A stretch of 64,000 nucleotides of DNA from NCBI GenBank assembly GCA_963662155.1, contig OY759265.1, forward strand, positions 13,373,929 through 13,437,928, written 5' to 3'. A model generated the notes under the pieces. It saw only the letters and a program-made list of their open reading frames with translations. It was not told the origin of the DNA and made no database searches. The number at the start of each line of letters is the position of its first letter. The stretch's first letter is position 1. Below are positions 10,791 to 22,261 of this stretch, one piece after another. The stretch is from Lamellibrachia columna. Its lineage: Eukaryota; Annelida; Polychaeta; Sabellida; Siboglinidae. Position numbers and translations under genes: made by a program.

Positions 10791-11244
10791 TCAGACGGAT
10801 GTGACTGACCAGAAGGACGACCCACTGCTCACGTAGCCACTGTTGTTGTGCCCGGCCGAGGACGTCGACACGCTCCCGTTCTCCTGCCAGTGAGCCACCT
10901 TATCTTCCGTCTCCTTGTCGAGCCGTCCCTCCGCCTCGTACGATCGGATGGTCCGCTCGCCCAACCGCGTCAGCAACATGAAGATACCAAACCCGACGAC
11001 GATGACGGCGAGCGAGCCGAGCACGAGGCCGGTGTTCATGGGGATGATGATGAAGGCACTGATGAGCGCCACGGTGTCGAGGACGTAGATGAAGGAGGCG
11101 AGGACGAGACGGTGGAAATGGCTGCCGAGGGTGGCCCCGATCGGCGCCATCAGGGTGACGACGGGGGCCGTCACGGCGATGTAGTCGAGGGCTTCTTGCG
11201 ACATGGTCCGCATCACCATCACCCGCCAGTAGAAGCATAGGCAG
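10791..11244 (-). CDS. TauE/SafE-family transporter, exon 6 (last)
   Basis: Codes for residues 289-438 and the stop (TGA, 10791-10793). The acceptor is ACCGGCAG with the exon starting at 11244; its first base completes the Ser codon begun by exon 5. Membrane segments include VTLMAPIGATLGSHFHR, FIYVLDTVALISAFIII and VLGSLAVIVVGFGIFMLLT. They are followed by a hydrophilic, Ser/Gly-rich tail (about 55 residues) that probably lies in the cytosol. The exon is clearly more GC-rich than the surrounding intron. The plus-strand frame 10848-11240 is its shadow. Confidence 0.85.
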
Positions 11245-11910
11245 CTGCCGGTCACAACAAAGACAATAATGCATAGCATTACATTAACTTGTGGAGTTAC
11301 CATATTTAACCAGGTTCACTTCACATGCAAGACAGCATACTGTACATGGACACAAAAGCAGACAATTAGCGGTCTCGATGATTGCTTTTACATCACAGCT
11401 ACATTGTTTGTTCTTTACGCAAGATCATGCCAGTTACTGGGAATCAATAAAATGATAAAACAATAGAAATGTCACGATACACTACACGTTTATTACCGAT
11501 AGTTATAGCATGGGGGCAACGTAGGATGTTTAACTAATATGTACACTTCGTTAATCTATCCAAAACATTTGGGAACCAAATTGTGCGGAAAAACGAGATA
11601 TAACTGTATTAATTTTACCATTGGAACCTAGACTCAAACTGATTCAGGCAAATCCATGTGATGCGCGAAACGACGATGCATTTTTTAACAGTTAACTTTT
11701 ATTTGTCTTATCACCTGCAGTAGCGTTTTCGTCAGATCTTGCGATTTCCTTTTCGAGAAAACCAACATGGAATATTCTCCCCTACAAGTGTCGCCCGAAC
11801 AATCCCGATTCTGTTTTTGTTCACCGGGGAATCATTGACACGTGCATGTATGTGGTTAACCATGTGTAAGGCCTACAGTACAAGAGTCGTAGTCTACAGA
11901 CATACCCTTC
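11245..11910 (-). other. Start of TauE intron 5
   Basis: Intron sequence between exon 6 and the CR1-like insertion; no other feature seen. Confidence 0.5.
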
Positions 11911-11911
11911 T

Positions 11912-13965
11912 TTTGGGAAAAGATCCAGGAAAAAACACCTGTCAAAAGAAGCTATTAGAAAAATTGCTCACAAACAGATGCTGTGGAGGGTCTATAAACA
12001 CTCTGGAAATGTAGAAGACTACACAAACTACAAAGAGGCACTTAACCTAGCTACAACTGAAATTAGAAAATCTAAAAGAACCTTTGAATAAAAATTGGCA
12101 GGTAATATAAAAAATGACAGCAAGAGTTTCTATGCTTATGTAAGGAGTAAACAGAAAGTTCGAGATAAGGTCGACCACTGGAAAACAACAGTGAAAACAT
12201 AATTTCAGATGGGTTCCAAATGGCAGAGGTCCTGAATGAGTATTTCAGCTCAGTTTTTACCACAGAAGATATCAGCTCACTTCCAGTTCCATTGACTAAA
12301 TTTGAGGGCAATAAATCAGAACATTTAGGGCAGTTATTTGTAACACCTGAAATGATAGCAAAGAAAATTAAGAAGATGAAAGATAATAAATCACCTGGAG
12401 TTGATGGGATACCACCAAAACTGCTAAAGGAAATTGTTGATCAAATTAGTACACCACTTGCAAACTTATTTAACTTGTCACTAGAAGAAGGAATAGTTCC
12501 TTCAGAATGGAAAGAAGCAAACATTACGCCGCTATTTAAGAAGGGATCGAGGAAGAAGCCAGAAAATTACAGACCAGTGAGTTTAACATCAGTTGTATGT
12601 AAATTACTCGAAACATTAATTAGAGACCACATGGTGGAATTCCTCGTAAAACATAAATTAATAAATACATCTCAACATGGATTCCTAAAAGCAAGGTCAT
12701 GTCTAACCAATCTCTTATGTTTTTTAGAAGAAATTACAAAGTGGGTAGATGACGGGTCACCAGTGGATGTTGTCTACTTAGATTTTCAGAAAGCTTTCGA
12801 TAAAGTGCCACATCAAAGATTGTTACTTAAATTAAAAGCCCATGGTATAGGCAATGATGTAATCAACTGGATAGAAAAGTGGCTTACACACAGAAGACAG
12901 AGAGTAATAGTAGATGGTGAGATTTCAAACTGGAAATCTGTTTTGAGTGGGGTACCACAGGGATCAGTATTAGGCCCTATACTGTTTTTAATATATATAA
13001 ATGATTTGGTGGATGACATATCTAGCAAAGTACTCAAATTTGCAGATGACACAAAAGTATTCAGAAAGGTTACTAATGATACAGATAAACAAAGTTTACA
13101 GGATGATCTAGAAAAATTAGTTAAATGGTCAGAAAAATGGCAAATGTTATTCAATTTTGGGAAGTGTAAATGTATACACATAGGACATGGAAATATGGAC
13201 GAGGAATATAAAATGGGGGATGCTGTACTAGGTAGAACCACACAAGAAAAGGATTTAGGAGTAACATTTAATGCTGACATGAAAGTTTCAGAGCAATGTG
13301 GGATTGCTGCTTCGAAAGGAAATCAAATTCTAGGGCTAATTAGGAGAACTATCACGTATAAGGAGAAACATCTAATTGTACCCCTGTACAAAGCAATAGT
13401 TAGACCACATTTGGAATATTGTATTCAAGCATGGAGGCCATATCGTAAAAAAGACATATATAAGCTAGAAAGAATACAACGAAGAGCAACTAAGATGATT
13501 CCAGAATTAAGAGACCTTAGTTACGAAAGTCGCTTATTACAATGTGGTTTGACAACACTAGAGACCAGGAGACCAAATAGAAGTGTTTAAAATAGTGAAC
13601 GGTTATGAGGATGTTGATAGGAATATGTTCTTCAAACTTAAAGAAGGCAGTAGAACCAGAGGACACAAAGCAGCATTAGTTAAGGAGCAGTGTTGGTTGG
13701 ACATGAGAAAGTACTCTTTCTCACAGATGGTGATAAATGAATGGAACAAACTGCCAAATGATTGTGTTAATGCTAGTAGTGTGAATATGTTTAAAAATAG
13801 AATTGACAGATATCTGATAAGGGCCGGCTACACATAGATGAGAAAATTGTTGGACTCTCGATAAGCCAATGGCTTCCTTGTCCACTTGCCATCTGGAACT
13901 TGTTGTTCGAGATGGCAATCTTGTTAAATCTTCTACCCTCTGTTCATAGATTGTTTTTTTTTTCA
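11912..13965 (+). mobile_element. CR1-like LINE, nearly full reverse transcriptase (copy 2)
   Basis: Best-preserved copy of the main LINE family. A linker (KRSRKKHLSKEAIRKIAHKQ, about 11915-11975) precedes a stop near 12089 and a frameshift near 12175. An open frame at 12220-13590 then carries the RT domain: KSPGVDGIPPKLL, ITPLFKKGSRKKPENYRPVS, QHGFLKARS, VYLDFQKAFDKVPHQRLL, SGVPQGSVLGPILFLIYIND, catalytic FADDTKVF and the thumb CIQAWRPYRKKDI. An 11-bp deletion near 13570, judged against the copy at 31490, breaks the frame; the C-terminal part continues at 13583-13837. The endonuclease half is missing. It lies in the fifth TauE intron, antisense to the gene. Confidence 0.9.
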
Positions 13966-14073
13966 GAGTGCAAAATATCCTCGATAGAGGATACCGTCTC
14001 AAAATCAGTAGCACTTCATTCGTTTACGAAATGATGGATACAAGTTCATCCCCACATACTCTCATGCACGCAC

Positions 14074-14441
14074 CTGTTAGACGCCATCAGTAACACGGAA
14101 GTAGGTGTGGCCACCTTCTCCGTGACACGGAAGAGAAGCGTCAGCATGCTGAAGCTGCAGATATCGAGTCCGCCGCCGGCGAATGAAGTGAACAGCCCGC
14201 CAATGAGTCCGGTGACGAGCAGTGTGATGGCTTTCCACAGCTTGAAATCGTGGATCTTGTAGTACGTCTTGCGGTCGTTGTAGCGGTTGAGGAGAAAGAG
14301 CGCGAAGGCGAAGGAAAACCAGATTGTGACGAAGCCCATCTTCTTCTGGCTGCCCGAGAGCCACACGTCGAGCGTGTGGAAGCCGGTCAGCGCGCCAACC
14401 GCGCCACCGGCGAAGCACAGGAACACGGAGTGCCACTCAAC
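14074..14441 (-). CDS. TauE/SafE-family transporter, exon 5
   Basis: Residues 166-287 plus two bases of Ser288. The acceptor is TTGCAAG and the exon starts GTT GAG TGG CAC at 14441. The donor is AACAG|GTGCGT after 14074 (phase 2). It holds most of the second TauE repeat: membrane segments VFLCFAGGAVGALTGF, MGFVTIWFSFAFALFLL and AITLLVTGLIGGLFTSF. GGLFTSFAGGGLDICSFSML mirrors the first-repeat motif of exons 3-4. PTSVLLMASN at the end is also typical of the family. Confidence 0.87.
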
Positions 14442-14599
14442 CTTGCAACAGACCGCAGCGCCACGTTGTGATCAAATGCTACTTCCATTTCACCAGACCG
14501 CCATTTTGTCACAAATACGCCCGTTCTGTTTCTTTACCCGACATTGTCCTTTGCGCGAATTCGGTAGAAGGCACATTTCGTCCGGGCCCACCCCCATGT

Positions 14600-14948
14600 C
14601 GCCGTTATAACATGCAATATGTATAATAACCATGCACAATGCATACTAAACTACGGAACATGTAAATTATTAAACATGCTGTGCGTAAAAACACATTTAA
14701 TTACATTTTCGATGCTCGAATTCGCATATTTAACTCGCTTATTCAATCACTCACTTGAGTGAATGAGTAAATAAAAAGGGCAAGATAGCGCTCAATGCAG
14801 GTTAAATATGCGAATTCTATCTTCGAAAAAGGTGATTAAATGTGTTTTTTCGCGCAACGTGTTTAGTAATTTACATGTTGAGTAGTTCAGTATATATGGC
14901 ACATGCATTATGCATGGTTACTATGCATATTGCATGTTAATAACGGCG
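14600..14948. mobile_element. Foldback/MITE-like element with ~140-bp arms
   Basis: Left arm 14600-14734 and right arm 14801-14948 are long imperfect reverse complements. Both read CGCCGTTAT-AACATGCAATATG from the outside and end with GAATTCGCATATTTAAC. The roughly 66-bp centre holds a small palindrome around ACTTGAGT. The ends sit in intron 4 of the TauE gene; no clear target duplication was found. Confidence 0.8.
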
Positions 14949-14989
14949 AAATTGAGGTGTGTCTTAGTGACAGCTCGAGTGATTGGTGA

Positions 14990-15130
14990 CTGAGTGTGGG
15001 TTTGGGTGAGTGAGCGATTGAGTGAATGAGTGAGTGAGTGAGTGAGGGAGGGAGTGAGTGAACGAGCAAGCGAATGAGTGAATGAGTGTGAGTTAGTGAG
15101 GGTTAATGAGTGCGTGCGCGCGCACGCGAG
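14990..15130. repeat. (GTGA)n microsatellite with CG-rich end
   Basis: Degenerate GTGA/GAGT array directly following the foldback element, ending in an alternating GCGCGC stretch near 15117. Confidence 0.9.
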
Positions 15131-15186
15131 CGAGTAAACAAATACAACATTCGCATAGATGGTTCCCACGTGTGAAATTCGCCCAC

Positions 15187-15338
15187 CTGTATGTGCTGGA
15201 AGAGGATGGCGAACGACGCTGTCGACATGCCGCACGCCTGCACCATGAGCGAGACGTCTCTCGCCACGGCAGGGGTTGCCTTGATGGCCAGGGTCAACAC
15301 AGGGTAGGCAACGGCCCCACCTCCCTCACTCGTCATGC
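15187..15338 (-). CDS. TauE/SafE-family transporter, exon 4
   Basis: Completes Gly115 with two bases, then residues 116-165. Acceptor GTTGCAG before 15338; donor CACATACAG|GTGGGC after 15187 (phase 0). It carries MTSEGGGAVAYPVLTLAI, the signature of the first TauE/SafE repeat (SEGGGAVAFP-type in eukaryotic members), followed by VSLMVQACGMSTASFAIL, a membrane helix. The 152 bp fit the phases of both neighbours. Confidence 0.88.
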
Positions 15339-15680
15339 CTGCAACGTCCCACAAACCAGTGCTCATTCTGAATGGTCTACACGGCGGATTTAGCCTTCCT
15401 TGTGGGGGAAGCATTTATGTAAGACTGTAATTTTGTATTGATGGCTAAAGCTGCGCATCAGCCACACGAGTAGGAGCAATATGGACCACGATGTGCTCGG
15501 AGTGCATGGAGGATGTAAGAGGGATATCCTTCTCATGCGGCTTCCGAACATGCTTAGCAGTTGGTTGTGTTGAAGTCTTTTATGGAAACGTCTTTCCGTC
15601 TTTCTTTAATCGCAAGTTTTTCACTCAAAACTAACCTTTCTAAAAATAAAATGCACTCGATTGATTTAAAGGAACTTTTT

Positions 15681-16004
15681 TTTATATAGCGCGGTATCCA
15701 GTCCTTGGGACTGCTCAAAGCGCTTTACACTTCACCCCCTGGCAGAACTGGTCATTCCAACGCCATCTCGACTTCTCTGGGAAGCATTCAGCCACGCTGC
15801 AATTACCGCGTGAAGACTATTCGTTCACTTATCCGCCTCTGTCTATATCAAGGTACTTATTTATACAGCTGGGTGAACTGTGGCAACGTGTGGTGAACGA
15901 AATTGCCGACACTTCTAAATGCAAGCAGGATTCGAGCCAGAGGATCCGAATCCATGTTGTCTCGATTGAGAACCTGATGTTGTAACCACTAAACTACTAC
16001 GCCC
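15681..16004 (-). mobile_element. tRNA-derived SINE (copy A)
   Basis: On the minus strand a tRNA-like head (GGGGCGTAGTAGTTTAGTGG A-box region, GGCTCGAATCC B box) leads into a body with TTCACCCAGCTGTATAAATA and GTGAAGTGTAAAGCGCTTTG. It ends with CGCGCTATATAAAAAAAA. It matches copy B along its length. The GCGCTATATAA tail is of the kind shared with LINE 3' ends. It lies in intron 3 of the TauE gene. Confidence 0.8.
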
Positions 16005-16115
16005 CACATAATATCAGTTTAGAATATCGAACTTCTGCGCAAAGGTTTCCTAAGGTTTGCTGGCATATATAGCATATTCTCATAAACATAGTAAACTTGA
16101 TCTCAACCAGTATAC

Positions 16116-16343
16116 CTGCGATGAGTCCACCAAACACCATAGTGAGCGTCATGACATATTTCTCCCTGTAGAGGTACCAGCGGCCATAGCTGATGAACGT
16201 CGACCAGTAGATGAAGTGTACGAAGCATACGGGCAGGAGGAAGCCGACTGCTCGCCGGTGTTTGGCGATGAAGCGGACATGCCAACGGGGGTGGTTCAGC
16301 TGCTCGGTCAACTTGAGGTTGTGTTCGTCCGAGCGGCGCTGTC
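16116..16343 (-). CDS. TauE/SafE-family transporter, exon 3
   Basis: Completes Gly39, then residues 40-114 and the first base of Gly115. Acceptor TTCTCGCAG before 16343; donor ATCGCAG|GTATAC after 16116 (phase 1). It begins hydrophilic (QRRSDEHNLKLTEQLNHPRW) and enters the membrane with AVGFLLPVCFVHFIYWSTFI. YVMTLTMVFGGLIA then forms the start of the first TauE repeat. Confidence 0.86.
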
Positions 16344-16977
16344 CTGCGAGAACACGGCATGAATACACTTTAAGTTGCGCTAGGAAAGGTTTCCAAACCA
16401 AGACAGGCGTGCTGCTGACTACAGCATGGATATAGAGTAAGCAGCGTACATTGTTGAGTTTATATTGGCACGTTTGCAGCGTATGAACATATTTAGATGA
16501 CGGCATGATCCAAACTTCTTTGTAATAAAATGCGTTTATTTTGAGTTCAAAAACTATTTCAGTAAATTGAACATGATAACGTACAGAGTGGAATTTAGTT
16601 CAAACCATTAAAGCCCGTTAAGATAGCAGTGTGCTAGCTTTATCACTTTAGAATGACGTTATATGTAGTGTCTGACAACATAATTAACATCACTGATAAA
16701 ATACAGAATACAACTTTATAAACGGCAATGGTAGATACCGGCATGCACAAATCCTATAGCAACAGGAAAAGTGAACACAGTATCTTTGCATAACAGCACT
16801 CATCTGGTGGGAATCTCGGTTGAGAAGTATGGCAACAAAGCGTCTTGTCTAAAGTCCTTTGAAATAATAATTATCCACGTGTCTTATGCATTTTGTTGTA
16901 TAACATAATTCAAGCCGCTACAGTTCGTCTGTGGGGAACGTAGACTCAGTAGGCCCCTATGGCAGTCAAAGCCGTAC

Positions 16978-17040
16978 ACGCACGCACGCACGCGCGCGCG
17001 CACGCGCGCACGCACGCACGCACACACACACACACACACT
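16978..17040. repeat. (CACG/GC/CA)n microsatellite
   Basis: Alternating purine-pyrimidine array in TauE intron 2, potentially Z-DNA forming. Confidence 0.95.
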
Positions 17041-17107
17041 GTGCCAAACCAAACCAAACCAAATTCTTCAAATCACTCTTGTTCCTATGTCGAGCCTTCT
17101 TACATCG

Positions 17108-17445
17108 TCAACCGGTAACGACCATTCTTCTACATATTAATATGTCTGCTTTTAAGCACTGTCTCGAACTGGCACGCAGCAGTCTTTCTTTCCATGTGTT
17201 CCGCTTGAAATACTCATGTACATGCTGTACAGTTGTCCACAACGCCTTATCTATTTCGGTGTACATTATATTCAACGTAATTTTCAAGATTCCGTTCACA
17301 AAGTTACGCCTTCCTCTGCTGACTTCCTTATATTTTCCAATTATCGTCGGGTTCAACAGTTTATTTATTATATCGACCGCTGTCTCTTTCCCCAGTGAAT
17401 GTCCATTGAGGTGATTTATTATTTTTTTACAATTTACAACTTCCT
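17108..17445 (-). other. Unassigned coding-like open frame
   Basis: A minus-strand frame of about 110 codons without ATG, hydrophilic and Lys/Arg-rich. It runs through HLNGHSLGKETAVDIINKLL, GKYKEVSRGRRNFVNGILK and ALWTTVQHVHEYFKRNTWKE. Composition looks protein-like, and it lies inside intron 2 of the TauE gene on the same strand, but I see no matching splice phases and no family I know. A remnant of a mobile-element protein is the likeliest alternative to chance. Confidence 0.25.
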
Positions 17446-17584
17446 TAAGTTTACTATCCGTTCTGCCCAGGTGTTATTCTCGCCATCCTGCTCAGAAGCA
17501 AATTTTAAAACTGTCTAATGTTCTAATGAGCATATCACCACGTGCCAGTGTAGGACTACAATCGGCATCGTTGCGATTTTATTC

Positions 17585-17916
17585 GTTACTATCGTTAGTT
17601 ATAATAACCTCATGGCTTCTTTAATTCATCAGACATTCAATCGAGAAAACCCGGGTTCTAATCCTCTTGCTGCCGTTTCGAAGTTTGGGCAACTTTGTTC
17701 ACTCCACGTCGCTCCAGTTCACTCAGCCGTGTAAATGAGTACCTGGCTATAGACAGTGGTGGATATGTGAACGACTGGTATTCGCGCAATAAGTGCAGCT
17801 TGACTGTATGCTTCTCAGATAATACTGGAATGACCAGGTCTATCAGGGGGTGAAATGTAAAGCGCTTTGATCCCAAGGACTAACCCCAAGTACTGGAGAC
17901 CGTGCTATATTAGAAC
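17585..17916 (+). mobile_element. tRNA-derived SINE (copy B)
   Basis: Same family as copy A, opposite orientation. The head is eroded (TTAGTTATAATAACC, then CGGGTTCTAATCC B box). The body has TTCACTCAGCCGTGTAAATG and AGTACCTGGC, then GTGAAATGTAAAGCGCTTTG and the CGTGCTATATTAGAAC tail. Confidence 0.75.
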
Positions 17917-18003
17917 GTACATTTAATTCGTTAAGTTGGGTAAATCTTAGATATGCAGAAGAACAAGTTTTCTTTATTTTATGCTCGTACTAATCCCTTA
18001 TTC

Positions 18004-18180
<177 letters not shown>

Positions 18181-19031
18181 CTTCCATAAGATAATCCCAA
18201 TGAATTCAACGTATATGTACTTATTCCAGTTTTGGCTACTGGCATTGGCACAGTTCCTTCGGCAACCTTGAATATATTAATCACTTTGGAATTCGTATAA
18301 AGATTCTCATTCACCAGTTCCTGCTGAACTTGCTAAATGTGCCTGTTCATGTGTAAACCTAACATATTCCCACCAATTTCCGCTTTCCCCTTGTTCCGAT
18401 GAATCAAACAATTTGGCTTCCGGATAAACAAATGGAGATAGTTAACATGCATCTCAAATACCAGTCTGCCTCTAAAGTACCAGGGTCATTTTGCTTCCTG
18501 TGATAATCTGTAGTCCCTAATCTCGATGCATATGTTACTGTGCATATAGAAAGAGGATTACATGATTCAGGACACACAACTTCTGTGATTACTCTCTACA
18601 TGCCATGCAGAATTATTTGTTCAATTTGAATACCTGATTTATTCGATTAATTCATGTGACGGTCGTGTGATGTTAGCGCACTGACTTAATTAGTACTTAA
18701 TTAATTCACAATTCAACCATCTCAATTTATCCACACAAAAAATCTCCATAGCGTGCTGATTTCCAATTTGGACTGTGGCCCAAATAACTGTAAATTCATA
18801 TTACATGGACGGATGTGAAATATGAAAAAAACAAACGTTCGCTCTTTGTGCAAATGCGTTCGTATTTCGTGGCGTCGAGTCAAATTTGAATTGCGCACCT
18901 TATTTGGAATTATCACACGAAACTGCATAAACATGTATTAATTAGTTAATTAATATGTATACAGTATTTAATCATACAAATCACTCAGAAAATCAGCTCT
19001 GTGTTGCTCTCTGTCATAACGGCAAACTTAC

Positions 19032-19107
19032 CTTCCCAAAAGTATTTCTTCAGACAGGCCTTGACGCCATAGGCACAACAGCCGGTTTTTATGTCAGGCT
19101 TGGACAC
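19032..19107 (-). CDS. TauE/SafE-family transporter, exon 2
   Basis: A 76-bp exon coding residues 14-38 (VSKPDIKTGCCAYGVKACLK and KYFWE) plus the first base of Gly39. Acceptor TTGTCTAG before 19107 and a consensus donor GAAG|GTAAGT after 19032. Its start phase (0) matches exon 1 and its end phase (1) matches exon 3. The Cys-rich KTGCCAYG segment precedes the first membrane helix. No independent family motif covers it, so the call rests on splice signals and phase. Confidence 0.68.
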
Positions 19108-19167
19108 CTAGACAACAGTATGACGAGAACATCAAGTCTACAGAAACGGTCATAAGTTTAATGACAC

Positions 19168-19484
19168 TAGCTCAAAACAGTCTTTTTCCTGTGGATGTCC
19201 GCGGAATTTCTTTCTTTGCTGTAGTTCTATGGTCCGTACTAACGATTCTCGTGTGTTTTCCGATAGAATGGGCATGACAGAGCAGCGTACTCTCCTAAAT
19301 GTGCTGCCATCACTGCACTTGAAAATGGGGGATTTGCAATCCAAGAGATCGTCAAACGAGGATATGCAAGCAAATCAGCGGTCGGGTGTGTCGTTAAAAG
19401 GGATCACGAGGGAATTTCAACTACCCCTTTAGTTTTGGATTTTGTGTTCACAGACTACCACAGGAAAAAGACTGTTTTGAGCTA
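19168..19484. mobile_element. MITE with perfect inverted ends and TA flanks
   Basis: Positions 19168-19194 and 19458-19484 are perfect 27-bp reverse complements (outer part TAGCTCAAAACAGTC). Read as TA|GCTCAAAACAG...CTGTTTTGAGC|TA, the element is 313 bp (19170-19482) with a TA duplication, as in Tc1/mariner-type non-autonomous elements. No transposase is encoded. Confidence 0.8.
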
Positions 19485-20660
19485 ATATCCTTAAACGTAT
19501 TGCCACTTTTGTAATTGCGTTGTTGGACGAAAACTTAGTAACACAACTTTGTTTAACAATAATAATAATTAACATACGCTCTAAATAGTGGACATAGATA
19601 ACCATACGGCCTCGCTTGTGTCCATATAGATTTCTGCTGCCAGTCTTACACTCAAAGTGTGCACCTATTTGAAAATAAATTAGAAGTTGACGGACGGTTA
19701 GAGGCACGGACGAAGACAAGGAAACAACCGAGAAATGTTGATGTCTCGTCTGCCTTAATGGGCAATAATATGAGTTCGGACCGAAAATCGACCTTCCCAA
19801 CGTCTCGTGACCGTGACCGTAACTACGGGGGAGACGTATTGCCGCTAGGGCGGTAAACACGCTGCGCCACGGGAATGCAATTAAACGGCACGAGATTGAC
19901 TGAGGACGTGTGGTGTGTAAACGTCTCCGTTGTACGGGTCTATGTAAGGTGAAGACCTAATGAACAGCTCGATTGTCAGAGCGAAATGTATTCGCTACAA
20001 AGTAAAGTAAGTCTTCATTGAGAATGTGGATCAGACAATTACTGCTGGAGTAATGCCATCTGCATGATTAAATACAATTAGTGCCTTTGCCAAAATGAGA
20101 GTGGCGCAAGAACGCAGCGGAGGAACGTATAGAGCGTAACATGAGGAATATGTGTTTATGTATATATTCTCAAACATCACACGGGAGAACAGTGGTATTA
20201 CTAATTTACTTGTGACGCCTGCGTGACCAGCTACTGCATGTTAAAGTGCACACGACACGGTTGCAGCAAGTTCTAATAATAAAAAATCACATACATATGA
20301 TATATTCATCACGGGATGACCAAACACAGCTAAAACAACGACACAGGCACTGTATGTCTTCGTCGTCATTACAATTATGTTTCTGCGACAATGTTCTTAG
20401 ACAAATGTTAAAAAAACTGTTTTTTTTAATGTTTTTTAAAAAAGTGCTATGAATCATCAGTTGCTACTCTAATGTATAATAACTTGCTAATGTAATGACA
20501 GTTATGAAGTAAAGACAATTATTGACTCTTTGACTCGGCACTATGGTTAACCGATGAGATAACCGCTAAAGCTTACACCAGTGTCACCTAAGATCCTTAA
20601 TTTGGCTGCATATTAAAATCTACGACCCTTTAGAGGAAGTTACCCTGAGCGACAGATCCA

Positions 20661-20908
20661 GGGGGTTGAGACTGGCATGTAATGTGTGTCGATGTTATGG
20701 ATGGATCACTCCGGGGGTTGAGACTGGCATGTAATGTGTGTCGATGTTATGGATGGATCACTCCGGGGGTTAAGACTGGCATGTAATGTGTGTCGATGTT
20801 ATGGATGGATCACTCCGGGGGTTGAGACTGGCATGTAATCTGTGTCGATGTTATGGATGTATCACTCCGGGGGTTGAGACTAGCATGTAATGTGTGTCGA
20901 TGTTATCC
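20661..20908 (+). repeat. 52-bp minisatellite, five copies
   Basis: GGGGGTTGAGACTGGCATGT starts at 20661, 20713, 20765, 20817 and 20869, an exact 52-bp period; the last copy is truncated. Copies differ at only a few bases, so the array is young. Confidence 0.97.
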
Positions 20909-21967
20909 AGATAGTGTAGATAACGCAACATTATTCGTGTGGAATCCCGTGTATTAAGTATGGCATGCTATCGCATTATCGCCCATTTGAATCTTATCCA
21001 TCGATGTTTTCGACTCTCCACCATATGACTGATCGGGCTCAGAATGAGTGGTGAAAACATTTGGTTTACACAGGCATAAGCGATCTAGATATTTTATTGA
21101 TGCGCAGTGTCTGACAGTTCTGAACTGGCTAATAAACAATAGTTTTAGATGCGCCGGAAAACAGACATGTTTACGATACGAAGAACTTGTGCCGGTTGTC
21201 ATGTTACACGGGTCCGCAGTCGGTCCCGTCAAATCCACGACGTGTTCTATGTTTCTCTGTCAGTGACCAGTAACCAGTGGTCAAGCTATTGACTGACCGG
21301 TGACCTTATTTCACACCCACAGGATGAAGACAGACACCCAAGGCTACTGGCCCTGTTTACCAGCACAACAGAGCATCTTACGGACGGATTTATATACCCG
21401 ACAGCCTACATAGTACAGTAGGGGTAGGCATTGCCGTTTTGGGGCTGGAAATGTTTTTGACAGGCTTTTTTTGACGAAATGTCCTGCTTTCAAGACACAT
21501 TTTTAACGGTAAAATCGACATATTTGGTGCACACGAATTTTATTATTGTTATTTCTATGGTCTCAAACGATTTCACGTTTTCTCGCGCGCATGTGTTCAC
21601 AGCGAACGAGAACGAAAAATAAAAATGGCTACCCGTAAAACAACACGTACGAGTCTGCTAAAAACCGACGAAAGTTGAGTGGGGGAGAACGTTTCCCTCT
21701 TTTCCACGAGCAAGTGTTGACACCTACGTAGTATGTATCGACCTGCAGCGTCACACCGTGTCGCATAATGAAGGACGTCGGCTCACACAAAACATTCACA
21801 TATAACGTAACATAGATGACGTAATTATGAACGCAACAGATCTTCGTCCGTGACAAGGGACTGCGCGCGGACTTGCAGGCCTTATTTTGCTCATACGAAA
21901 TTTAGACACGTTAAATCCACGATTATTTATTATGATGTCCCTAGTCATAAAATAGTGGTAACAAAAC

Positions 21968-22040
21968 TGTTTCCGCTGGGTTTCGAACCCAGGACCTTTC
22001 GCGTGTTAGGCGAACGTGATAACCACTACACTACGGAAAC
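21968..22040 (-). tRNA. tRNA-Val-AAC: tRNA-Val (anticodon AAC)
   Basis: On the minus strand GTTTCCGTAGTGTAGTGGTT begins a complete cloverleaf. The acceptor stem GTTTCCG/CGGAAAC pairs fully. The D arm has an intact A box. The anticodon stem TTCGC/GCGAA encloses a loop with AAC, and the T arm CTGGG-TTCGAAA-CCCAG pairs fully. A discriminator A (21968) is followed by GTTTTG, giving a four-T Pol III terminator. No intron. It is nearly the same as the tRNA-Val(AAC) consensus of animals. It lies in intron 1 of the TauE gene, same strand. A recent tRNA pseudogene is possible, but no defect is visible. Confidence 0.93.
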
Positions 22041-22261
22041 TGACGGTGGTGTTTACACGAGATCTGTAATGCAATCTCAGCATTCGCACTTCGTTCGTGA
22101 TCTGGGACAATGTATTATACACATGAGGGTTGCATACAACACACCCAAAGCCATACATAATCATAAGCTTTGTGCGACCTCGCGTAGAGCCGTCTTCAGC
22201 ACGACCTAATACAGTTGGGCCAACGCGGCATAAGGCCTAGTAATAATAATAATAAAAAAAC

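Noticed and set aside
10848..11274. Long GC-rich frames on both strands over TauE exon 6
   Set aside because: Shadows of the real reading frame, which has membrane helices and matching splice phase.
18683..18955. Possible inverted-repeat element with TTAATTA-rich ends
   Set aside because: The similarity is limited to low-complexity AT palindromes; arms do not extend into unique sequence.
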